Below, one piece after another: positions 21,360 to 33,817 of a stretch of 64,000 bases of DNA. Origin of the DNA: Papiliotrema nemorosa (taxonomy: Eukaryota > Basidiomycota > Tremellomycetes > Tremellales > Rhynchogastremaceae). The translations under genes and the position numbers were made by a program. The stretch lies in assembly GCA_032158125.1 (NCBI GenBank), contig JASKOT010000023.1:186001-250000 (forward strand), read 5' to 3'. The notes under the pieces were generated by a model. The model did no database searches and was not told the origin of the DNA. It worked only from the letters and a program-made list of their open reading frames with translations. How positions within the stretch are numbered: the first letter of the stretch is position 1; every line of letters begins with the position of its first letter.

Positions 21360-24300
21360 TTACCGCTTCAAAGTCCGTTGCTTTTCGGCAAACTCGACAA
21401 TCTTCCTCTCCACAAACATGCCCTTGCGCTTCCGCACATCGTCAACGTAGATCTTCGCCACGTTGGCTCTATCCGCCTTTTCACCCAAATCTTCAAGCTC
21501 TTCCACGGTGGTAGGCACCCAGAACGGATCCAAATCGAGGGTCTCATATCCCGAAAAGATGAGTTGAGGAGATGCAGCTCCTGAAGTTCGTTTTCGAATT
21601 TCTGCTACATGAGCCCGAGATGCACGACACGAGAGTGATCACTGACCATCCGCAAAACCAAATGATTCTACAACGGGCAGCATGGCTCGGATGGTGAAGA
21701 ACGATGTGCCTTCTTTCATTTCTTCCGAGACGATTCGACCTCGTCGACGAGCCACCACACCGTATACTTTTCCGAGGACGTCCGCTGTCGTGTCAGCACA
21801 GAATACACAAGATAGAGAGAGAGGTCTCACTCGAGGCTTGGATATCACAGGTATACATGGCGAGCTTGATCCGAGGTGACCAGTCCAGCATTCCGGCTCG
21901 GCAGCTGTCTCTGACCGAAGAGATCAGGGCTCCCACCACGGCAGACATCTTGCTTCGGCCTACACTCAGCACAATGTATTGACCCAAACTGCTTACCTTG
22001 CTCAGACTCGTCATCTTCAGGGTGGTACTCGACATTCTCGACAACCCAGCCCATGCCGACGACCGGCTCGGCGCAGAGCGGACCTTGGAAAGTGGCCATC
22101 TGGAATCCAGCCTCGATACTATTCTCGAAATCTTTCAACATGCGCAGATGCAGCTTGGCCTTCTCATCATCCGATGAGACTGTCGCGAGCTGATCTTCCG
22201 CCTCGGCATTGGCCGTCGACGCCAGAGCCTCGTCGGCTGTCGCTCCACTTTCTCTGGCTTTGGTGATGATAGCTTCTTTACCTCGCAATCTGCTCCATCA
22301 GTCTGGCTCAAGCAGGGAATATGCAACACACCTGAGAGCTTGCTTGCCGACAGGATCCAGTAGCAGATTCGCGCCCAGTCGTTTCGGACCAAAGGACCAA
22401 ATCCTATCCACTGCTTCTGCCCAGTCGGGTCCTGCTCTCTTGAACAACCCCTCCAGCTCTGACCAGAACTGTTCAGGACTGAGCTCTCTTTGGGTTTGTT
22501 GAACCCCTTCCCCAGTTTCCAGACTATCTTGTTCATCCGCTTCTTCCGAAGTGTCGGATCGTTGGGATAACATCTTTGACATTGCAGCCGTGTTCGCCAG
22601 GAGGAATTCGGTGACTTTCGGTGGGAGAGGTACAGCTCGAATAGTATACGTCACGAGACCTGACAGGACACTGCCATGGATCGTACCTCGGATCGCACCA
22701 GCAGTCTTGGGCGGTGCCATATCTGACGTCAATTTTCTTGCTGACAGGATGACCTTACCTGGCGCTTTGACGGCCGTCTCACGGAAAGGCACGATTGTTT
22801 GGGAACGCTGAATGGCGCATTTTGCGAATCGTTCTCGCAGATCTCTCAGACATCGCTGATCATCAGTCATGATTCACTTCACAAGCTCACCTCCAAATGC
22901 AGCTCGCCTGCAGTCAGAATGACATGCTCTCCGGTTTCCTGTACTAGGTACTCTGCGCAGGGATCTGCTTGATTGAGAATTTGCAATCCCTTGACGAGCT
23001 TGGGCATGTCTCCTGGGTTCTCCGGCTCCAAAGCGACTCGCACGATCGGCGCCGACTGCAGGTTGATACCCGCCAGATTGACCAGAGATCCCTCGACCTC
23101 GCCCGAGACTCCGGTCGCGTTGGGTGCCCAAAGAGTCGCGTTCCGGTGGACAACACCGTCCAGCCCGCCGATAGCGCAGACGTGACCGGCGGGAACTTCG
23201 TCGACTGCAACGAGGTCTCGGCCCATCATCATGTACAGCTCCTTTGCTTGTACGCGAGCCATATATCTCAGGTTTTTAGGGTGCGACGCGCCAAGATCCG
23301 GGTTGTATTTCGGCAAAGTCGCAAGAAGAGGTGTACCTCGGCGGATCGTGCCAGAGAATATCCTCGAAAAGGCGAGCAAGACCTCTGACGATTCTGCCCC
23401 TGTCGAAGGACCATTCTGCCCATCATTGACGTTCAAGGTGTCAATCTTCTCGGTGAGACCTTCTATACCGTCTATCTCGACTCCATTCGACACTCCCGAC
23501 GCTAGAGCCGCTCTTTTCTCCCGCTCTTCTCTACCACGCTGCCTCATCTCTTCCGCTGTCAATTCTTTCGGTCTGTGTTCGGGCAACTCGCTTCTGCCTA
23601 TGGCAAACATTTTGCTGACATATGCAACGATTTCACTCTGGTCATCTTGCTTGCAGCCGTAAAGTCCTTCTTCGAGATGGTTGAGCGGTGTCAGTGGGGT
23701 AGAAGATTCTCGAGCTTTGTCTGGGTGTAACATGAAGGGTATTCGTTGTGATTGGGCGATATCGGGTGGTGGTATTATATCGACGATAGCTTGGAAAGTC
23801 GCCGTGGAGAGGGGAAGCCATTGTTGCATGATTATGTTGAGCAGGTTGCGTGTGTCTTTTGATTTTTGATCTCGAGGTGAAACTCGGATGCCCAAGGCAT
23901 TTACAATCTTCGCGACGGCGTCGGGGTTGCTGTCGTCAGCTCGAGTCTCAAGAGGTATTCAAACTCACTAGTCCCCAAGGACAGTATCGTATACCCTCCA
24001 GATATTCTCCAGCACAAACTGCACGAACAGCGGCCTCAATGGTCTCCCTGCCAGCCTTTTCCTCCCGACGACACGTTTGGTCTTTGGGTCAAGGTACCAG
24101 TCTCCCCATAATACCCTCCTGAGGTTCCCCTCCTTGATCCCCAGCTTGTCCGCATACAATCTGGCGAATTTGCCCAATCTAAAAGCCCATCCATCGATGG
24201 CACTTGCAAAGAGCACATTGCCCCTCTCTGGGGCGAAGTAAAGATCTTCGTCCTCCTTTTCTTCGTAGTTTCCTTCCTCCTCTGCTCCTTCCACATCGTC

Positions 24301-25019
24301 CCCTTGGGCATCTGCTCTAGCTGCCAGACGCTTTTCCCGATCTTCTCTCCACCTCAAATCATCCTCCATCCTCTCGGAAGCGTAGAATGAACCCATGACA
24401 GCGTTGACCTGCTCGATGAGTCGAGCAAGATGGTGGTATGCCTCGGAGGGGGAGAGCTTGAGCTCGGTGATCAGACGGTCCATCTTGTTGATGACTAGTA
24501 AGGGACGTAATTTGTCCACCCAGCATTGACGAAGCACAGAGATGGTCTGCGTTTGGACACCTTCCCACACGTCAACGAGCACTAACGCTCCATCACATAA
24601 TCGAGAAGCGGTAGATACTTCAGAAGCGAAATCGACGTGACCCGGCGTATCGATCACATTACAGAGATGCTTCGAGGTGGAGGCTGATTATTAGCCTCTG
24701 AACAATGTAAAGGTGAGGTGCTCACCTTCCCCAGCTTGACCCAAGCGGTTCATATCGAATCGAAGGGAGACGGCACTGGCCTCCATTGTAATCCCCCGTT
24801 CCTGTTCATCCTCCCTTGAATCGAGAAATCTAAGTTTACCAGCCATCCGACTGGAGATGATATTGTTTGAAGAGAGTAGACTATCGGCAAAAGACGTTTT
24901 GCCGTGGTCGACGTGCGCGACAATGGTCACATTCTGGGTGTCAGTTACGAAGGATCCGACGAGCGGCGGGCTGGCTCACCCTGGTGTTGGCCAGCGGCAC
25001 TGCGAAAGTCTTTGACATG
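21360..25019 (-). CDS. EFL1: elongation factor-like GTPase Efl1/Ria1
   Basis: Cytoplasmic EF-2-like GTPase that works with Sdo1/SBDS to release Tif6 (eIF6) from nascent 60S subunits. G1 reads [17 protein letters not shown]; switch I region [18 protein letters not shown] (G2); G3 is [11 protein letters not shown]4 is [10 protein letters not shown]. An acidic insertion in the G domain ([19 protein letters not shown]) is typical of Efl1 and absent from eEF2. Domain IV/V sequence near the end includes [18 protein letters not shown] and the C-terminus [27 protein letters not shown], close to the family end. The first exon [13 protein letters not shown] is joined by a short intron to [12 protein letters not shown]. 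At least seven introns. It is divergent from the CsbD gene. Confidence 0.93.
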
Positions 25020-25318
25020 GCGAATCTGATTGACCTCTCGGGTATCTATTCTGTTGCCTTCTACTCGTTTCTCGCAGCTGTTATAGCCGTCGATCCCAGC
25101 TGTCAAAAAGTCAAGGCTTCCCAAGTAGACTGCTGGTCCGTTGAAATCTACTCGGTGCATTCGGATCCGAAAAGTCGACTGTTTCATACTCCTCTACGTC
25201 ATCCCAACATGTAGATCCCCTCTGGCAATTTGGCAGCCGGTCCATTGTTGCTTGTTGACATTAGTCGGACATTGAGAGCAACACTTCTTGACATATCCCA
25301 TCTTTGCACAGCAGCATC

Positions 25319-26002
25319 ATGTCCAACACAGAGCAGAAAGCGGAAGAAGCACAGCCATCCGAGATCAATGGGAACCTAAAGGTTCGTCGCTTCCCTGCCT
25401 GCCCTCGACCTCATAGTCCACGACAGGTCACTGACGAGCAGTACCTCCAAGGCCAGGCCTACACCGTGTGTCAAGCGTGTCGCCTATAGATTCAAGCTGA
25501 ATCATCAGGCTGTTGGAGCTGTGCTTGGTGAAAGCTGGACGGAATCTGGAGAAGAGTTGAAACGATCTGGTCAGACCGAAATCAACAATGCGAAACAGAG
25601 ACAAGCGGTAGATGCGACGTTTGACAGCGCCGGAGCCAAGATCAAATCGTGAGTGTTGAGCCCTAAGATCCAATTGAGGAAATGGAGAAACGGCTCGACC
25701 TTGAGTGAGACGGGCGATCCCGCCTCGGTCGGTGTTTCGTTGTATGAGGCTGACTGTAGTGCCGTGGGATACGTTACCGGCGATCAGTCGAAGCAAAGTG
25801 AGGGAAACGCCGAGGCCGAGAAAGCGCAATGGAAATACAAGCATGCTACGTCGGAATCCCTGGCCGACTCTATCCCGGTCCCTAGTGCAGAAGGTGTCAA
25901 GGGGAAATTGCAGAGTGTCCAAGGGATGGTCACGGGCGACCAGGAGCTGCAAAAGGAAGGAAACGCAAGGGCAGAGAAGGCAGCTTGGAAGGATGGAGTG
26001 TA
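25319..26002 (+). CDS. CsbD-like protein (Hmp1-type cruciform DNA-binding family)
   Basis: Small hydrophilic protein resembling fungal 'mismatched base pair and cruciform DNA recognition protein' (Ustilago Hmp1) and bacterial CsbD stress proteins. After a short acidic leader (MSNTEQKAEEAQPSEINGN) come exons joined over three introns; the last is about 107 nt, longer than its neighbours. Two CsbD-like repeats are visible: VGAVLGESWTESGEELKRSGQ and GYVTGDQSKQSEGNAEAEKAQW, then GVKGKLQSVQGMVTGDQELQKEGNARAEKAAW at the end. There is no TM or signal. DNA binding is known for Hmp1 only; a general stress role is equally likely here. Confidence 0.8.
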
Positions 26003-26135
26003 GTGCGGCGCAAAGCCGTGTATGTATTATAGAAGTTCGCATGGCAATATATAGGTTGATTGCGACGTATGTCATGTATGGCTTTGAAGTGTCCTGCCGA
26101 GCTACCTTGCAGAATGGTCCTTTAGAGGTGAAGAT

Positions 26136-28259
26136 TTAGTGAGGGACACCTTGAACGACTCTGGGGTATGACTGTCGAATGAGCTCGAACAAACCCGGAC
26201 TTCGATCTCGAAGGACCATCGGATCTTCTCCCAGTCCAACGAAGATTGTCGATACTCCCGCATCCTGCAGCGTTAGAAAAGATCTTGATCTCACGAATCC
26301 ACTTACAATGGCGGATCCGACAGTCTGCGAGAGCTGGATACCGATAAAGAACGAGATGAGGAGGATTGGCCTGAAGGTCAGCAGTATCACCTATGAGGAC
26401 TGCAGTAGGACTCACGCGGTATACTGTCCTTGCGTATTGTAAGCCGGATCGGTGACTTTGTCGTTAGATTACAAGCGTCGACATGTTTTGGTTGACTCAC
26501 ATCGCAAGTAAAGATAAGCGAAAAGTCCACAGAGGAAACCGTTGAGGTAGCTTCCCCACATGATGACTATAAATTAGCCCTATGCCATGGTCTGCAGGTC
26601 AACTCACCAGTGCCGACCAAAGAGTCATTGATCAATGCATCAATTCCTCGATCTTTCATCAACCTCCATGTATCCTTGGCAGCGGGCAAGTAGGATTTGC
26701 CGTAGAGCGCAATCTCAATGTACGCATATTTGTTGAACCACTCGACCAACCCTTGAATACAACCGACACAGCACGCGGCACAACAAGCGATGATCGAGCC
26801 AATCATGTCACCCTCGCTGGCCTCGTACTGTTGAATAGCTTGAAGGATCAGTCGAATCAGCTCGAGGATGGTGACGATGAGAGATCCAAAGGCAATCGAT
26901 CCGAGGGAAAATGTACTGGCCCGGAGGAAAGATTTCAAGTTTGCGCCCTTCGGCACACCTCCTCCTGCGGTTCGTGGGCCCATATAATACCAATTTCCGT
27001 ATGTGCCGCCCGCCAACGTAGCAAGCACGACGTTTGCAATGACCTGGGCGGACCAGTAGTACGCAAAGGTAGCGTAGAATATGAGTCCCGCCACTTTGCC
27101 GGACGAACAACTTCCGCCGGAAGTGCAAGCTGTCAAGTCAGGTTCGTATGCATCGTATGCACTCACCAGGACTATCAGGTGTCCACTTGACGTAGATTGC
27201 GATGCAGGTGAATGCATACCAGACGGAGAAGGCGGCTTGAAGGATGAGACCGAGGAAAACGACCAGCCAAACCGAGGGGTGGTGTTTCGTCACATCGATT
27301 GTAGTTTGCAACAATAATTTCGCCAGAGGGATCCTGTTGGTTATTCAGGTACTCTTGAAATTATAGCCCACCTTTTGCGCATGGACCAGTAGAAGAAGAT
27401 GGAAAGTAGAGCAATGACTGTGAAAATGATGGCGCCAGACCAATCTGGCGGTCAGCGAGCGCGGGAGGTGTCTCACATTTGATGATGTAGTAATCTGCGA
27501 TCAGCCTTGAACATCAAAGGATGTGAGTATGACTCACAGATGCAGATACCAATGTTGAGGAGCACGGTGAGGGCCAACGTGACTTCCATGATAATCTTGG
27601 TGAATGCCCGCACCATCTAGAGGTAAACAACGGGTTTCGACGCTTACACTCACGCCCATCCAGACCGCAGCGACAGCCAAAGCCAACGCGCAAACACATA
27701 GCAGTAGGTACACTGTGTGACTGCCATGAGCTCTGGGTCAAACGCCGAAGACTCACTAGTCCAAAGTGATACTCGATCCCGTTCCACCTTGAGTGTTATC
27801 CCCAAATCCTCCGCCCAATCCATTGACATCGATAAACGACTTGATAGCGATCCCACTGAGTACTGCAAATCCGGCCAAAGATGCAATGTAGAATATAAGC
27901 GGGATGGGGTCATTCAATCTTTTCTTGGGATTTAATCGTTCTCCCGTTTTCTCGTTGGCCTGGGAGAACGGAGCGGTATCACCATACATATTTCCACCAC
28001 CATTTTCAGCTTGTGCATACCCGTTGTTGTTGTTCTGTGGAGGTGGAGGAGCATACGGTTGGGACGGTTTCATGCCCCATTGACCGTTCTGTCCGTGTTG
28101 TGGTGGTGGACCTGGAGGCGGGACATAGTGCGGTTGTTGTGGAGGTTGGTATTGTTGTTGATTATAATTGTAATTTTGATCTCCTCGTTGTTCAGGCTGA
28201 TATGGCGGCTGATAGTTCTGTTGAGGCTGTTGCTGGTTATAATACTGAGCAGCGCTCAT
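26136..28259 (-). CDS. PNS1: choline transporter-like (CTL/SLC44) membrane protein, Pns1 type
   Basis: Multi-pass plasma-membrane protein. The N-terminus is a long Gln/Pro/Tyr/Asn-rich cytosolic tract, followed by NPKKRLNDPIPLIFYIASLAGFAVLSGIAI (TM1). Further TM segments are spread over about nine exons with very short introns. The CTL core is clear: WTPDSP, SSGKVAGLIFYATFAYYWSAQVIANVVLATLAGGTYGNWYY, LRASTFSLGSIAFGSLIVTILELIR, CIQGLVEWFNKYAYIEIALYGKSY, then the closing ELIRQSYPRVVQGVPH. The final splice (donor GTGAGA near 26298, acceptor CAG) decides the C-terminus. The yeast orthologue Pns1 has no proven choline transport activity, so the substrate is open. Confidence 0.9.
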
Positions 28260-28913
28260 CTTGCTTCAATACAGCGAGAAAAGTAGAGTTGGAAGATGGA
28301 AGGGCGATCAAATACGAAGGACGGTGTTTGTTGATCTTGGCCTAAGGCTGGGAAGGTTTTGGCCCGCCAACCGAAGTGATCGAACTCACTTTGCTAAAAT
28401 GACGTCTAGGCTTTACGTAAGGTTCGATGAATGGGTGAGCTCTTGGGGGTTCTCAAGTTATGTTCCATATCGATATAGCTGAGTTTTCTTTGCCCACCTC
28501 TGCCTAAGCAATAAAGAGCGCCATATCTCTGTGCCACATCGACGCATCTGCTGAAACTCGTCTGCCCCCTTTGTATCGCGAATCATGCAACCCTCCCCCT
28601 GTCGTGTTTCAGAAAGGAGTCCACGTAATTCGCCACTCCCCCAAACAAGTCCATGACGTGGCACGCACGTTTATGCCTTATCAAAATTCCCGATTGCCCC
28701 GCGCGCGCCGCTTATTTTTCTGAAAACTTGATAGCCAGCCAGCCCCTATTGTCCACTCTCCTCTCATCTCTTACACACCTAGTCCTTTCTCATCTCTACC
28801 CCTTCTCTTCCCCCCTCTCCCCGGTTCAGTCTCGTCTCGTCTCAGTCACCACTCAGCTCTCTCTGGAAACTCCCGAAAAAAAAAACCACCCACCCAAAAA
28901 GAGCGACATTCAC
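28260..28913. promoter_or_regulatory. divergent promoter region PNS1 / New1-type gene with CT-rich tract
   Basis: 654 bp. The 130 bp before the ABC-F ATG (about 28745-28870) are strongly pyrimidine-rich (CTC/TCT runs), as in many highly expressed fungal genes, ending with an A-rich leader AAAAAAAAAACC. No other element stands out. Confidence 0.5.
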
Positions 28914-31900
28914 ATGTCCAGACTCAACATCTCGGCTCACAACTTTACCCCTTCTTCATTCACCCCCAAATCAGCCAACACACCTTCCAACTCTCTCCCT
29001 TCCACTCCTCCTCGATCTAGCATGCCTGTCCCTACTCCATCCAGCGTGACCCCCCTTCCCGCTACCCCATTCTTGGAAGAGCTCACCGCGTTGGCTAGCG
29101 CTCCCTCGAACGCTGATGCCAAATCAATCGCGGATGGGATCGCTCTCAAGCTCAAAAAGGCACCGCGAACCATCGAAGCTATTCAAGAGGCCAAGATTGT
29201 TGATGTTGTTCTCGCCTGGGCATCATCTACCTCGGGATACGAGAAGGAGTCTGCTCCCGTGTTGGTAGAGAGGATATGTCGGTCGTTGTCGACGGGCGTC
29301 GAGGGTGTCTTTTTACCTCTTGTTCCTGCCCTGTTGAACTTGTCCATGGACAAGGGTCAACCGGTCAGGAGCGCCGTCAACAGCGCCATGACCTCATTGA
29401 TCAAGGCTTCATCGGTGGAGGGATCCAGGATGGTCTTTGACGTGTTGTGTCGAGTCTTGGAGGATTCCAAGGGATGGAGGACAAAGGTCGCCGCGCTGAA
29501 GGCGATGGAGGGTCTGGTCAAGCCCGGCGCGGAGGAGTACGTCGCCAACGAACTAGGCAAGGTCATTCCTATCGTCGAACACGCCATGCACGATACCAAG
29601 ACTGAGGTGAGTCCATTGTGTCCCAATACCAAGCACAAAGCTGAGAGTAGGTTTCGGCTGCTGCCAACAAGGCCGCCACAACTCTTTGTGGTACACTCCC
29701 CAACCCCGACGTGCTCAAGCACATCAATCTCCTTGTCTCTGCCATGGCCTCTCCCAACGCCGTGGCCGGTACCATCAAAGGTCTCTCTTCAACCACCTTT
29801 GTCGCCGAGGTCAACGCCCCTACCCTCGCTGTGCTCGTTCCTCTCCTCACTCGAGCTTTGAAAGAGCGATCCACCGACACTCAACGAATGACCTGTATCG
29901 TCATTGGAAACTTGGTCAAGCTTGTTCGGGACCCCACCGTCGCCGCTCGATACCTCTCAACCCTCGTTCCCGGTGTCCAGCTCATCGCTGAAGGTGCCGC
30001 TTTCCCCGAAATTCGAGCTTTCGCTCAGACCACGTTGGACATTCTGCTAGGTGCCGGTGCTTCCGCCAATGCCACCCCTCTTCCCCCTCGAGACATCCCC
30101 CTCGCCGTTACCGAGGCTTTGACCGTTATGGCTCCCCATTTGGACATTGAGGGCTTCCCTGCACGACCTTCTATCCCCCTTACAGTATCTCTTCCCAACG
30201 CCCCTATCGTCGCTCACGCCGTCGAGTACCAAGCAAACGTCATTGCCGACTTGGTCGACCTGCGACGATGGGATGCCGATGTGTGGGAGACCAAGGGTTT
30301 GGGATCTTTCATGAAATTGCTCCTCGGCACGGAAGCCGGTGCTTCGGCCACCCAGGCTATCCGAAAGGCGTTCATGGATATAGACAAGGCCAAATACGCT
30401 CCCGCCGTAGAGGATGACGGATCGGAAGGTCAATTGCTCTGTGATATTCAATTCTCCCTTGCCTATGGTGGTCTCCTCTTGCTCAACCACACCAACCTCA
30501 AACTCCGAAGAGGCCGACGATACGGTATTTGCGCCGCCAACGGTGCCGGAAAGAGTACCCTCATGAAAGCTATCCGAGATGGCAAGGTCGAGGGATTCCC
30601 ACCTCAGGATGAGCTCCGAACACTCATGGTCGAACACGCCCTGCAAGGAGAGGACGCCTCGATGCCCATCATCGACTTTATCTCTTCCGATTCCAAGCTC
30701 GCAGGCAAGGCTCGAGAGGACATCGCCGCCATGCTTCTCTCTGTCGGATTCTCCGAGGAGAAACAGCGTGATCCCGTCGCCAGTCTCTCGGGTGGTTGGA
30801 AGATGAAGCTCGAGTTGGCTCGAGCCATGCTTATCGGTGCCGACATTTTGTTGCTGGATGAGCCTACGAATCACTTGGATGTGCAAACTGTTGCATGGTT
30901 GGAGCAATACCTCTGCAACCTCCCCGATATCACCTGTATGATCGTCTCACACGACTCTGGTTTCCTTGACAATGTGTGTACCGATATCATCCATTACGAA
31001 TCGAAAAAGTTGGCCTACTACCCTGGAAACCTGTCCAAATTCGTCGAAAGGGTACCCTCGGCAAAATCATACTACACTCTTGCTGCAACCTCGATCCGGT
31101 TCTCCTTCCCCCCTCCTGGATCGCTCATGGGAGTTCGATCCAACACGCGAGCCATCATGAAGCTTTCTGGATGTACATTCACCTACCCTGGAGCTCCTCG
31201 ACCATCGCTCAAGAATGTTACTTGTTCGCTGTCATTGTCCTCTCGTGTCGGTATCGTCGGGCCCAACGGTGCCGGTAAATCCACCTTGATCAAGTTGTTG
31301 ACGGGAGAGACCGTACCGCAAGAGGGTACAGTGCACAAGCATCCCGCTTTGCGAGTGGGTTATGTCGCTCAACACGCTTTCCACCATATCAACCAGCATC
31401 TCACCAAGACTGCCGTGCAATATATCCAATGGCGATACCAGGATGGTCACGATCGAGAAATGTTGGAAAAGGCCACTCGGGTTCTGACCGATGAAGACAA
31501 GGCCATGATGGATATCCCTATCGAGGGTAAGAATGGAGAACTCCGAAAGATCGAATTCATCCTTGGTCGACAGAAGCTCAAGAAGAGTTTCCAATACGAG
31601 GTCAAGTTCAAGGGGATGGATCACCGATATAACGCCTGGATTCCTCGAGAGACTCTGATCGAGAAGGGATTCACCAAGCTCCTCGGTCAATTCGATGACA
31701 TGGAGTCTTCTCGAGAGGGAGCTGGTATGCGGGATACCAAGGCCAGCGCTGTCCGAGAGGTCCTCGAAGCGGTCGGTCTGGATGGAGATATCGCTCAATA
31801 TAACGAGATGTCTGGTCTCTCCGGTGGTCAAAAGGTCAAGGTCGTCATTGCCGCTGCCATGTTCAACAGGTGAGTAACTTTGCAGCCGAAGAGGGCAAGC

Positions 31901-32453
31901 TAACGCCACAGACCTCAATGCCTGTTCTTGGATGAGCCTACGAATTTCTTGGATCGAGAAGCCCTTGGAGGTCTCGCCGTCGCGATCAAAGAGTGGGGAG
32001 GAGCCGTCTGTATCATTTCGCACTCTGTCGAATTCGTCTCGGCGTTGTGTCCCGAAATCTGGAATGTCGACAATGGTGAATTGACCCACAAGGGTAAGGT
32101 CGCCTTGATCGAAGATGCGTTCGACGAGCCATCCCGACCTACCTCGAGGACGACCTCCAAGGCGGGTACGCCTCGAGGCGCCCTCTCTGTTGCCAACACT
32201 CCGGGTACAAGTGCAGCCCCGTCTGCTGCCAACTCGGATGCCGAGGGAGACGTCGCGGATGGTGTTGCCAAATTGGCCTTGAAGCCGAAAAAGAAGAAGA
32301 AGATGACTAGAAACGAGGTCAAGGCGCAGGAAGAGCGAAGGAGGTTGAGAAAGTTGAACTGGTTGACCTATGGTGGTGAGTCGCAACTCGTGATTTGACA
32401 TGAAGGGCGCTAATAATACAGGCGAGAGGGAACCGGATACCGATGACGAGTAG
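28914..32453 (+). CDS. ABC-F translation factor of the eEF3 family, New1/Elf1 type
   Basis: Ribosome-associated ATPase of 1135 residues. Exons are 28914-29606, 29651-31869, 31912-32375 and 32422-32453. Order: Ser/Thr/Pro-rich N-terminus holding a PAM2-like motif (LNISAHNFTP, residues 4-13), HEAT repeats (about 60-390), ABC1 (Walker A AANGAGKST, signature LSGGWKMKL, Walker B LLLDEPTNHLD), then ABC2 (GPNGAGKST, LSGGQKVKV, LFLDEPTNFLD). A chromodomain-like insert (YEVKFKGMDHRYNAWIPRETLI) sits in ABC2, which is diagnostic of eEF3/New1. The C-terminus is lysine-rich, then MTRNEVKAQEERRRLRKLNWL. The unusual N-terminus and this C-terminal form favour New1/Elf1 (translation termination and elongation at specific contexts) over canonical eEF3; an orthology tree would settle it. 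The upstream CT tract and strongly biased codons suggest high expression. Confidence 0.85.
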
Positions 32454-33001
32454 ACGCAGTCGATACACGACGATTCCACATAGACATCTCAAACATTCAT
32501 GGACGATCTCTTTGTATGATTTTGGCCTCTTCATCGGCCGTGCGATGTTTCTCAGTTCATACCCGCCATGGTGATGTCTGGTATTTTCCTCTTAGATTTT
32601 ATATATCCATAGATGAGTATGATGCACCTTAATGTCAGACACCGCGTCCTAAACCAAAACATTTCGTCACTGATCCCACCATGGAGAAACGATAACAGCG
32701 CGCAAGGATTGTAGTTCTGTGCAGGATGTATTCACGAAGGTCAAAGCGGTTTTCACGCCGGTGTACATCCGTAATGTGATGAAGTTACACCCGACTGTCA
32801 AAAACTACAGATCCTGACAGGAAGGATCCGATCTTACTATAGAGCTCCGAAGGCCTGCCTGGTGGGACATCCGTGGACATATTTCATCCTTCTTGGCCTA
32901 GAAAGCCGGAATACTTCGCGTTCTATGCGTGCATGATCCAACATCGTACAACAATTTGTCCCTCTGACAATCCCGCCCAAGCATCCAATACAGTCGGAGG
33001 T
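32454..33001. other. intergenic region between convergent genes, nothing seen
   Basis: 548 bp of 3' flanking sequence of the ABC-F gene and of MPC2. No open frame with protein character, repeat or RNA gene was found. Confidence 0.5.
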
Positions 33002-33529
33002 TTACTTGGACTGATTGACATCGGTGATGGCAGCGGCAGTGGGGTTGCTCCTTCTGTAGTCCCAGATCCTGTACAACTGCGCGAGACCTGTTGAACCGAC
33101 GAAGAAGTTGACGGCGGCTAGGGAGTAGTTGACCGGGGTAATGACGAGCGAGTACCTCACCTATACATCAGCTCATCCCTTCAATTCCACACGAGGGAAT
33201 GCCTGATCAATGGTAGAGAGCCGGTGGTTGACGTACCCAGATGAAACCTGTTGCTGCCAAAGCGACATTTTGGCTAGTTGAAAGTTTATCGGCGGGTCGA
33301 CCGAGATCTTTCAAACCGGCAGCGACAAGACCCCATTTTGCCAGAGGAGCCCAGAAAAAGATTGTCCTGCCGCATCAGCAAGTCGTACGGCAATAACAAG
33401 TGGATGATAGGAGGATCAAAGGGATGGGAGGTGGAGGACTACGCACTTGGGTCCAGCGGGGTGGTTCATGAATGCCTGGAATTTTGAGGCTCCATGCGAA
33501 GCAGCAGCTGATGATGCGGATCCTGACAT
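33002..33529 (-). CDS. MPC2: mitochondrial pyruvate carrier subunit Mpc2
   Basis: Inner-membrane subunit of the heteromeric pyruvate carrier. The product is about 123 residues, normal for Mpc2/3. After the leader MSGSASSAAASHGASKFQAFMNHPAGPK come TIFFWAPLAKWGLVAAGLKDLGRP, LSTSQNVALAATGFIW and VRYSLVITPVNYSLAAVNFFVGSTGLAQLYRI, which together carry the Mpc2 signatures (FWAP..KWGL, RYS.VITP.NY). Two short introns. The HPAGPK block before TM1 separates it from Mpc1. It is convergent with the ABC-F gene. Confidence 0.95.
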
Positions 33530-33817
33530 TATGATGGTGATGGTGTTCTCGCAGTGAGGTGAAGTGAGATGGTATAGGGTGTTGCTGAGTGAGTGAAGAG
33601 TAGAGCGAGCTTCCCCCACCGACGGCCGAGGCAAACGGCGTTTTCGGAAATTTACGCGTCATCCGAAGGGTTGTGGCGGCTACCTGCTTCCATTCGTTCA
33701 ACCATTGTTCACCGCAGCTCAAGACCTGCTCGGTCTGCGAACTGGAGAAGCCCAAGCGAGGCAATTAGTACAGTGATCACCTACCTGGATTGAAGGGGCC
33801 AGACGTAGGAGCACCGG

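Noticed and set aside
28090..28250. CAA/TTG-rich repeat as a microsatellite locus.
   Set aside because: It is the coding sequence of the Gln/Asn/Pro-rich N-terminus of the Pns1-type protein.
30047..32479. Long antisense open frames opposite the ABC-F gene (286 and 415 codons).
   Set aside because: They mirror the strongly biased codons of a highly expressed sense gene and have no protein features.
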